Shown here: positions 31,977-37,816 of the stretch, in pieces | How positions within the stretch are numbered: the stretch's first letter is position 1 | Layout: every line of letters starts with the position of its first letter | Assembly (NCBI GenBank): GCA_910574865.1 | Contig: CAJTDN010000024.1 | Coordinates: 1 to 37,816 of the forward strand | Reading direction: 5' to 3' | DNA from: Lachnospiraceae bacterium | GTDB lineage: Bacteria > Bacillota > Clostridia > Lachnospirales > Lachnospiraceae | Length of the DNA: 37,816 nucleotides | Position numbers and translations under genes: made by a program | Notes under the pieces: model-generated | Databases searched by the model: none | What the model was told of the DNA's origin: nothing | The model's input: only the letters and a program-made list of their open reading frames with translations

Positions 31977-32688
31977 ACAGTTATTGCGGACACTGGCCGC
32001 ATTTTGCACCGCCCTGGTCCTCATGGGCGGTTTTTCTGTCCCTGCCTATGCGGGCGGCGGCGAGGAACCGGCTGATGGAACCAACGATTCCAACGTACAG
32101 GTGGAGCAGCCGGAGGAAACGCCTCCCCTCACCCCGGATGGCAACGCCACCCTGGTGGACGATTACGGCGGAAACAAGCAGCTGATTACCGTTACCACCA
32201 AAAACGGCAACTACTTTTACATCCTGGTGGACCGGGATGACGAGGGAGAAAACACCGTCCATTTTCTCAACCAGGTGGACGAAGCCGACCTGATGGCGCT
32301 GATGGAGGACGGGGACAGCGAGGAACCTCCCGCCGTTTGCGGCTGCACCGAGAAATGTCAGGCAGGCGCAATCAACCGGAACTGCCCGGTCTGCGCCTTT
32401 ACCATGACAAGCTGCACCGGCAAGGCGGCGGAACCGGAGGAGCCGCCTGCAATGGAGCCGGAACCGGAGAAAAAATCCGGCATGAATCCGGCTGTCCTGC
32501 TTTTGGTTGTGGCCCTGTTAGGCGGCGGGGGCGCGCTCTACTACTTCAAGTTTATGAAGAACAAGCCGAAAACCAAAGGCGCGGACAATCTGGACGATTA
32601 TGACTACGGCGATGAGGAAGATGAGCTGTGGGAATCCGAGGAGGGCGCGGAGGAGGAACCGGTGGAAAGCGAGGAAGAACCGGAATGA
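31966..32688 (+). CDS. DUF4366 domain-containing exported protein
   Basis: A 240-aa secreted and membrane-anchored protein. A clear signal peptide (MKSKQLLRTLAAFCTALVLM, cleavage likely after AYA at residue 29) is followed by an acidic linker, the DUF4366 core (NGNYFYILVDRDDEGENTVHFLNQVDE), and a Cys cluster (CGCTEKCQAG with NCPVCAFTMTSC). A transmembrane helix (about 172-190) and a highly acidic cytoplasmic tail complete it. It probably sits on the outer face of the membrane with the transfer apparatus. AGGAGG upstream of the ATG supports the start. Confidence 0.9.
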   Translation: MKSKQLLRTLAAFCTALVLMGGFSVPAYAGGGEEPADGTNDSNVQVEQPEETPPLTPDGNATLVDDYGGNKQLITVTTKNGNYFYILVDRDDEGENTVHFLNQVDEADLMALMEDGDSEEPPAVCGCTEKCQAGAINRNCPVCAFTMTSCTGKAAEPEEPPAMEPEPEKKSGMNPAVLLLVVALLGGGGALYYFKFMKNKPKTKGADNLDDYDYGDEEDELWESEEGAEEEPVESEEEPE

Positions 32689-32879
32689 CCCGCTTCACTG
32701 ACAGCCCCTTTGAGCGCATGATGACACAGAAACCGGAGGGCAGGAAGAAAACTTCCCGCCCTCCTTCTTTACCCAAAAGCCACCCCTGCTATGGCTGCGG
32801 CAACTACGGGAGGCCCTGTGTGGGATTCTGCCACCGGGAACTGGAAAAGCAGCTGAAAGAAAGGAGAGATCGGAAATGA
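32685..32879 (+). CDS. Small cysteine-rich ICE protein, 64 aa
   Basis: The ATG overlaps the DUF4366 stop (ATGA). The C-terminal half has Cys residues spaced as a possible zinc site (HPCYGCGNYGRPCVGFCHRE) within a basic protein. No family name is known to me. The tight overlaps on both sides support it being translated. Confidence 0.65.
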   Translation: MTRFTDSPFERMMTQKPEGRKKTSRPPSLPKSHPCYGCGNYGRPCVGFCHRELEKQLKERRDRK

Positions 32880-33574
32880 AGTATCTTATTTTATTGATAA
32901 AAGGCATCGCTGTTTTTGACCTGTGCTGTCTGGCGGTGTATCTGGGCGGCGATATTCTGACTGCCCTGACACGCAAACTTCGGAAAAAGCCTGCACAGAG
33001 CGACGACCTTTATGACTTTTCTATGGATGGCGACACAGCCGCCCCGCTGTCCATAGATTCCATCCGCCAGCTGTACTCCGGCGATGTGGAAACTTTTGTA
33101 GAAGAAAGGCTTCTGCCGGACGCCGCAAAGACGATGGAGGCATTAACGGAACGGGAACAGACAGCGGCCCGCCTGCTTTTATGCGCTCTGATCGGCTATC
33201 TGAAAGAAGAAGCCCGTATGGACGAGCAGAGTTTTCCGATGGTGATGGAACTGCTGAAATATATGGAGGGAGAAAAAGAGGAAGGCTGCCAGGACCCGGT
33301 GGACTGGCTGCTGGAGGACGCCAACAGCCGCGCACACCGGCAGGAGTCCTATTACAGCGATTATCAACGCTACCAGCTGATGCAGGTGGATAAAAAACGT
33401 GTCATTCTGGCCTGCCGTATCCTCATCAATGATCTGGTAGGAAAACTGTACCGATATGATTACCGGTTTGGCTATGACCTGATGCTGACAGAGGACAACA
33501 GCATTGAGGAAAAGCTGCGTACATCTATGCGGGAAGAATGGGAGGATGAAGATTATGCGCCTTGTGATTGCTGA
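32876..33574 (+). CDS. Membrane-anchored protein resembling the VirD4 insertion domain
   Basis: A 232-aa protein with an N-terminal membrane helix (residues about 4-30) and a soluble helical body. Residues 99-145 (LLCALIGYLKEEARMDEQSF, then ME and DPVDWLLEDA) align well with residues 269-317 of the VirD4-type coupling protein of this same element (YCALIGYIHYEAPVEEQNF, then ME and NPVDLMFDA). Both continue with a Tyr-rich helix. No P-loop or Walker B is present, so it is not an ATPase. It may be a regulator or assembly partner that mimics part of the coupling protein. The ATG overlaps the previous stop, and its end overlaps topB by 20 bp. Confidence 0.75.
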   Translation: MKYLILLIKGIAVFDLCCLAVYLGGDILTALTRKLRKKPAQSDDLYDFSMDGDTAAPLSIDSIRQLYSGDVETFVEERLLPDAAKTMEALTEREQTAARLLLCALIGYLKEEARMDEQSFPMVMELLKYMEGEKEEGCQDPVDWLLEDANSRAHRQESYYSDYQRYQLMQVDKKRVILACRILINDLVGKLYRYDYRFGYDLMLTEDNSIEEKLRTSMREEWEDEDYAPCDC

Positions 33575-35654
33575 AAAACCGTCGGTGGCCCAAAGCCTGT
33601 CCGCTGTAATCGGGGCCAATGCCCGCAAGGACGGGTATCTGGAAGGGAACGGCTGGCGGGTCAGCTGGTGCGTGGGGCATCTGGCGGGGCTTGCCGACGC
33701 GGACAGCTACGACCCTAAGTACGCCAAGTGGCGCTATGACGATCTGCCGATCCTGCCCTCGGACTGGAAAATGAGCGTGGGGCGGGACAAGAAGAAACAG
33801 TTTGATATTCTCAAAAAGCTGCTGTGCGCCCCGGATGTGACCGAGGTGGTAAACGCTTGTGACGCGGGACGGGAGGGCGAACTGATTTTCCGCAACGTCT
33901 ATGAGCTGGCGGGGTGCAAAAAGCCCATGAAACGGCTCTGGATTTCCAGCATGGAGGATTCGGCAATCCGGGAGGGCTTTGAAAACCTCCGCCCCGGCGC
34001 GGACTATGACGGTCTGCATCAGGCGGCACTCTGCCGCGCCAAAGCCGACTGGCTGGTGGGCATCAACGCCACCCGGCTGTTTTCGGTGCTGTACCGCCGG
34101 ACCCTCAACATCGGGCGGGTTATGTCCCCTACACTGGCCCTTATCGTCCAGCGGGAAGCAGAGATTGAAGCCTTCCAGCCGGAGCCGTTCTATACGGTGG
34201 CGCTGGAACTGCCCGGATTTACCGCTGTGGGGGCGCGGATGAAAGACAAAACCGCCGCGAAAGAGCTGCAAACCGCCTGCCGGGGCGGTTCTGCGGTGGT
34301 GAAACAGGCGCAGCGGAAAGAGAAGTCCGAAAAGCCGCCCGCCCTTTATGACCTGACCACCTTACAGCGGGACGCCAACCGCCTGCTGGGGTTTACCGCC
34401 CAGCAAACGCTTGATTATCTGCAAAACCTCTATGAGAAAAAGTTGTGTACTTATCCCCGGACGGACAGCCGGTATCTGACCTCGGATATGGCGGAGGGCC
34501 TGCCGGTGCTGGTCAACCTCACCGCCAATGCCATGCCGTTCCGAAAGGGGATCGGCATTACCTGCAACCCGGAGGCGGTCATCAACGATAAGAAAGTGAC
34601 CGACCACCATGCGGTGATCCCCACCCGCAATCTTCGGGATGCGGATTTGTCTGCCCTCCCTGTGGGGGAAAAAGCGGTGTTGGAGCTGGTGGCCGCAAGG
34701 CTGCTGTGCGCGGTGGCGGAACCCCATCTCTACGAGGAAACCGCCGCCACGCTGGTCTGCGCCGGTCAGGAGTTTGCCGCAAAAGGGAAAACCATTCAGC
34801 GCCCCGGCTGGCGCAGGCTGGATTCCGCTTATCACGCCGGTCTGAAAAATGCCCCGGAGCCGGAGGAAAGACCAGAGGAAAAGACACTGCCGGAACTCTC
34901 CGAGGGACAATCTTTGTCCGTTTCCAATGCCTCCGTCAAGGAGGGGAAAACCAGCCCGCCAAAGCATTTCACCGAAGATACTCTGCTGTCGGCTATGGAG
35001 AACGCCGGTAAAGAAGATATGCCGGATACCGCCGAGCGCAAGGGATTGGGTACGCCTGCCACCCGCGCCGGGATTCTGGAAAAGCTGGCCTCCACCGGTT
35101 TTCTGGAACGGAAAAAGAGCAAAAAGACGGTCCAGCTGATGCCCTCCCGCGACGCGCGTTCCCTCATTACGGTTCTGCCGGAGCAGCTGCAATCCCCGCT
35201 GCTCACCGCCGAGTGGGAGTACCGGCTGGGCGAGATTGAGCGCGGCGAGCTTTCCCCGGAGGAGTTTCTGTCCGGGATTTACGCCATGCTGCGGGAGCTG
35301 GCGGCAACCTATCAGGTGGTTAAGGGGACCGAGTACCTGTTCTCCCCGCCCCGCGAAGCAGTAGGCAGATGCCCCCGGTGCGGCGGTGAGGTTACAGAAT
35401 CGCAAAAGGGATTTTTCTGCCAAAGTGAAACTTGCAGATTTGCCATCTGGAAAGACAGCAAGTGGTGGAGCGCCAAGAAGAAACAGCCCACCAAGGCCAT
35501 TGTCGCGGCCCTCTTAAAAGACGGGCGGGCAAGGCTCACCGGCTGCTACTCGGAAAAAACCGGAAAAACCTATGACGCGGATGTGCTTTTGGAGGATACC
35601 GGCGAGTATGTGAACTTCAAGCTGGACTTTGGCCAGCGGAAAGGAGGCTCGTGA
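33555..35654 (+). CDS. topB: DNA topoisomerase III
   Basis: A 699-aa type IA topoisomerase. The TOPRIM domain has Glu7 (VIAEKPS) and the acidic set in NACDAGREGE (Asp103, Glu107, Glu109). The catalytic tyrosine is Tyr300 in LCTYPRTDSRYL. RKGLGTPATRAGILEKL marks the conserved C-terminal core. A cysteine motif (CPRCGG, then CQSETC) with a topo-C/zinc-type repeat domain closes the protein. It resolves tangled single strands during transfer or replication of the element. ATG 33555 is 9 nt from GGAGG; the earlier in-frame ATG at 33546 is too close to it. Confidence 0.95.
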   Translation: MRLVIAEKPSVAQSLSAVIGANARKDGYLEGNGWRVSWCVGHLAGLADADSYDPKYAKWRYDDLPILPSDWKMSVGRDKKKQFDILKKLLCAPDVTEVVNACDAGREGELIFRNVYELAGCKKPMKRLWISSMEDSAIREGFENLRPGADYDGLHQAALCRAKADWLVGINATRLFSVLYRRTLNIGRVMSPTLALIVQREAEIEAFQPEPFYTVALELPGFTAVGARMKDKTAAKELQTACRGGSAVVKQAQRKEKSEKPPALYDLTTLQRDANRLLGFTAQQTLDYLQNLYEKKLCTYPRTDSRYLTSDMAEGLPVLVNLTANAMPFRKGIGITCNPEAVINDKKVTDHHAVIPTRNLRDADLSALPVGEKAVLELVAARLLCAVAEPHLYEETAATLVCAGQEFAAKGKTIQRPGWRRLDSAYHAGLKNAPEPEERPEEKTLPELSEGQSLSVSNASVKEGKTSPPKHFTEDTLLSAMENAGKEDMPDTAERKGLGTPATRAGILEKLASTGFLERKKSKKTVQLMPSRDARSLITVLPEQLQSPLLTAEWEYRLGEIERGELSPEEFLSGIYAMLRELAATYQVVKGTEYLFSPPREAVGRCPRCGGEVTESQKGFFCQSETCRFAIWKDSKWWSAKKKQPTKAIVAALLKDGRARLTGCYSEKTGKTYDADVLLEDTGEYVNFKLDFGQRKGGS

Positions 35655-35935
35655 TGAAGCTGTCGCTGCTGGAACAGGAAACGGTTCTCCTTTATAACCA
35701 GGCCGAGTCTGCGGCAGAGGTCTATACCCATGACCCCAAGCTGATGAAGAAGCTGGAGCAGCTGGCGGAAAAATACCCGGAGCAGATCATCAAGAAGGAC
35801 GCCCACAACTTCATTGTCCCCAAACGCTGTGTATCGGTCCGGGAGCCGTACAGCGAAAAGCGGCGCAAAGCCGCCAGTGAGCGGGCCAGGGCCGCAGGCT
35901 ATAAGCCGCCGTTGAAATCCTCCTCCGGTCAATAA
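35654..35935 (+). CDS. Small ICE protein, 93 aa
   Basis: ATG 35654 overlaps the topB stop, with GGAGG upstream. The product (KLSLLEQETVLLYNQAESAAEVYTHD split by helices, KKLEQLAEKYPEQI, then VPKRCVSVREPYSEKRRKAASERARAAGY) is basic, helical and common next to topB in such elements. No function is established. The next gene begins 3 bp after its stop. Confidence 0.75.
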   Translation: MKLSLLEQETVLLYNQAESAAEVYTHDPKLMKKLEQLAEKYPEQIIKKDAHNFIVPKRCVSVREPYSEKRRKAASERARAAGYKPPLKSSSGQ

Positions 35936-35937
35936 GC

Positions 35938-37816
35938 ATGGGCGGGAATGTCTTTGAAACGGTAAAGCAGTCCATCAGTACCAGAGAAGCGGCGGAACAC
36001 TATGGAATCGAGGTAAAGCGGAACGGCATGGCCTGCTGTCCTTTCCACGATGACAGGACGCCCAGCCTGAAATTAGACCGCCGCTTTCACTGTTTCGGCT
36101 GCGGGGCGGACGGTGATGTGATCGACTTTGCCGCCAGACTGTATAACCTCTCCCCCAAAGAGGCTGCGGAAAAACTGGCCCAGGATTTTGGACTGCTCTA
36201 TGACAGCCAGGCGCCCCCGAAGAAAACCTATATCCGTCAAAAGTCCGAGGCGCAGAAATTCAGGGAATCCAAGCAGCGGTGTTTCCGCGCTCTGGCAGAC
36301 TACGCCCATCTGCTGCGGGGCTGGGAAACCGGCCTTGCGCCCCTGACCCCGGATGCGGAGCCGCACCCCCTTTTTGTGGAGGCGCTGCACCAAAAGGACT
36401 ATGTGGAGTATCTTCTGGACTTTCTGATGGAGGATGGCATCGAGGAACAAAAAACATGGATTGCAGAACACCTAACAAAAATCATAGATTTGGAAAGGAG
36501 AAACAAGGAAATGGCAGAGAAACCCACCAACCGGGAGCGATTGCGGGAAATCACCGAGGGCATTGAGCAGAACATCAAGGAACTGTTTGAGAGCGAAAAG
36601 TATATGCGCTATCTGTCGGTGATGTCCCGGTTCCACCGCTACTCGGTCAATAATACCATGCTGATCTATATGCAGAAGCCGGACGCGACCCTTGTGGCTG
36701 GCTATAACAAGTGGAAGAACCAGTTTGAGCGCCATGTGAAGAAGGGCGAGCGCGGCATCACCATCATCGCGCCCACCCCCTATAAGAAGAAAATCGAGGA
36801 ACAGAAGCTGGACCCGGACACCCATGCGCCAATGCTGGACGCAAACGGCAGGGTGGTCATGGAGGAAAAAGAGGTGGAAATCCCGCTGTTCCGTCCGGTC
36901 AAGGTCTTTGATGTGAGCCAGACGGACGGAAAGCCCCTGCCCTCCCTGGCGGCGGACCTGTTCGGGAATGTCCGGCACTTTGAGGCGTTTATGGAGGCGC
37001 TGAAACGCTCCGCCCCGGTTCCCCTTGCGTTTGAGGAAATGGACGCGGATACGGACGGATATTTTTCTTCCAGCCAGCAGCGCATTGCCATCCGCCAGGG
37101 CATGAGCGAGGTGCAGACGGTTTCCGCCGCTGTCCATGAGATCGCCCACAGCAAGCTGCACAACTTTGATGTGCCGGACAACCCGGACGCGCCCTTGTAT
37201 CAGGAAGTGGAGCTGTTTGGACAGCCAGCCCTGTTCTCCAATGGGCGGATTGCCGCAGACGATCTGCCGGACGGACTGTTTTGTTATGACCTGCGCGGTT
37301 CCGATGATGACCCCGGTGCGCCGGTTGCGGTAGAGGAACGGGTTATGGTCAACCATGCCGGTTCCGTCATAACCGCAAAGCCGCTGGAACTGCCGGAGCA
37401 AGGGTATCTCCCCCTGACCGATGAATCCGGCCTGGACTTTAACGGCGGCGAAAAGACCGCCCAGCGGTTTTTGCAGGACCATAAAAAGGACCGGCGCACC
37501 GAGGAGGTGGAGGCCGAGAGCATCTCTTACGCGGTCTGCCAATATTTTGGGATTCAGACCGGCGCAAACAGCTTTGGGTACATTGCGAACTGGAGCCAGG
37601 GCAAGGAGCTGAAGGAACTGCGGGACAGCTTGGAAACCATCAACAAGACCGCCGGTACTCTGATTGCCGATATTGACCGCCATTTTCAGGAGGTCTGCAA
37701 GGAGCGCGGCATTGATCTGGAATCCGGGCCGGAGCAGGACGCCGGAAAAGAAACCATGCAGCCGGAAAACCCGCAGGCCGATACGGAGAATCAAGAGGTT
37801 TCCCCTGAACCGGAAC
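35938..37816 (+). CDS. CHC2 zinc-finger/ArdC-like zincin open frame (partial)
   Basis: One uninterrupted frame runs off the right edge. Codons 1-191 encode a primase-type CHC2 zinc finger (CPFHDD with Cys34 and His37, FHCFGCG with Cys52 and Cys55) and a helical extension. Codon 192 is ATG 36511, preceded by GGAAAGGAG (36492-36500). From there it is an ArdC-like protein: an N-terminal ssDNA-binding region (RYSVNNTMLIYMQKPDATLV, KKGERGITIIAPTPYKK), then a zincin motif HEIAH at residues 400-404. An inserted segment resembling large-polyvalent-protein domain LPD28 (ELFGQPALFSNGRIAADDLP, RGSDDDPGAPVAV) comes next, then EEVEAESISYAVC. In related elements these are usually two genes. It may be expressed as a fusion, as a separate ArdC-like protein from 36511, or both. 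Confidence 0.85.
   Translation, partial: MGGNVFETVKQSISTREAAEHYGIEVKRNGMACCPFHDDRTPSLKLDRRFHCFGCGADGDVIDFAARLYNLSPKEAAEKLAQDFGLLYDSQAPPKKTYIRQKSEAQKFRESKQRCFRALADYAHLLRGWETGLAPLTPDAEPHPLFVEALHQKDYVEYLLDFLMEDGIEEQKTWIAEHLTKIIDLERRNKEMAEKPTNRERLREITEGIEQNIKELFESEKYMRYLSVMSRFHRYSVNNTMLIYMQKPDATLVAGYNKWKNQFERHVKKGERGITIIAPTPYKKKIEEQKLDPDTHAPMLDANGRVVMEEKEVEIPLFRPVKVFDVSQTDGKPLPSLAADLFGNVRHFEAFMEALKRSAPVPLAFEEMDADTDGYFSSSQQRIAIRQGMSEVQTVSAAVHEIAHSKLHNFDVPDNPDAPLYQEVELFGQPALFSNGRIAADDLPDGLFCYDLRGSDDDPGAPVAVEERVMVNHAGSVITAKPLELPEQGYLPLTDESGLDFNGGEKTAQRFLQDHKKDRRTEEVEAESISYAVCQYFGIQTGANSFGYIANWSQGKELKELRDSLETINKTAGTLIADIDRHFQEVCKERGIDLESGPEQDAGKETMQPENPQADTENQEVSPEPE

Larger units (their letters stand above)
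14817..37816 (+). mobile_element. Integrative and conjugative element, left portion (CTn4-like)
   Basis: From 14817 to the right edge nearly all genes belong to one conjugative element of the Clostridial type whose protein families are named after Clostridioides difficile CTn genes (CD1108, CD1110, CD1112, CD1115). The module order is recombinase remnant, parAB, replication-like gene, pcfB, virD4, maff2, virB6, prgI, virB4, CHAP protein, DUF4315, DUF4366, topB, CHC2/ArdC. Base composition rises compared with the left flank. The left border is set where MITE copy 3 stops. No relaxase or complete integrase is in view; these and the right border should lie beyond the window. Confidence 0.85.

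Noticed and set aside
1-37816. tRNA or rRNA genes, including a tRNA as ICE target
   Set aside because: I found no cloverleaf-like or rRNA-like sequence on either strand; the ICE border lies in a MITE instead.

Overview
The window looks like the chromosome of a gut-type member of the Bacillota, class Clostridia, most likely Lachnospiraceae. Evidence for this is strong AGGAGG-type ribosome sites, frequent TTG/GTG starts, SigA-type promoters, and families typical of that group (AAA-ATPase-like/PD-(D/E)XK proteins, DUF4230, GPH symporter, TfoX-N protein, bacteriohemerythrin, and a Clostridioides CTn4-like conjugation module). The genus cannot be fixed from sequence reading alone.

Positions 1-14816 are an accessory-rich chromosomal stretch. 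It opens with a decayed IS91-type element in which a tyrosine recombinase and an HUH transposase have been fused by deletion. Next come an unknown 203-aa gene behind a MerR-type promoter, an XRE repressor divergent from a DUF4230 membrane protein, and a scrapyard of broken genes (DUF4143-type ATPase, AbrB-like antitoxin, PIN toxin). Intact genes follow: an AAA-ATPase/nuclease-like protein; a small catabolic locus (AraC-type regulator divergent from a tannase-like alpha/beta hydrolase and a GPH sugar symporter); a TfoX-N protein behind a DUF5060 remnant; an XRE/membrane-protein pair; a bacteriohemerythrin with a structured leader; and a nitroreductase. This stretch holds a family of short non-autonomous elements with GTTAC-type terminal inverted repeats. 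Two intact 148-bp copies have perfect 8-bp target duplications, a third is cut off, and a 95-bp relative has an imperfect duplication.

Positions 14817-37816 are the left part of an integrative and conjugative element (ICE). Its left border falls inside the third 148-bp element. It begins with a large serine recombinase lacking its catalytic domain, pointing outward. A long rightward run then follows: parA, parB, two small genes, a replication-initiator-like gene, two small genes, pcfB, virD4-type coupling protein, maff2 (small membrane protein), virB6-like, prgI (VirB3-like), virB4, a small gene, a CHAP-domain cell-wall hydrolase, DUF4315, DUF4366, two small genes, topB, a small gene, and a CHC2 zinc-finger/ArdC-like open frame that runs off the window. 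Relaxase and any complete integrase must lie beyond the right edge.

virB4 is split by a 2.8-kb group II intron carrying its own reverse transcriptase/maturase/HNH protein; exact splicing restores an 818-codon gene. The genes together form a gram-positive type IV secretion machine: PcfB/VirD4 deliver the DNA, VirB4/VirB6/PrgI/Maff2 form the membrane channel, the CHAP protein opens the wall, ParAB and the replication protein maintain the element, and TopB plus the CHC2/ArdC protein handle transferred DNA.

The most notable unexplained items are the GTTAC element family and the ICE junction within it, an alternative-pairing RNA leader in front of maff2 that may carry the ribosome site across a stem, a free-standing protein resembling part of the coupling protein, and the continuous CHC2-ArdC reading frame.
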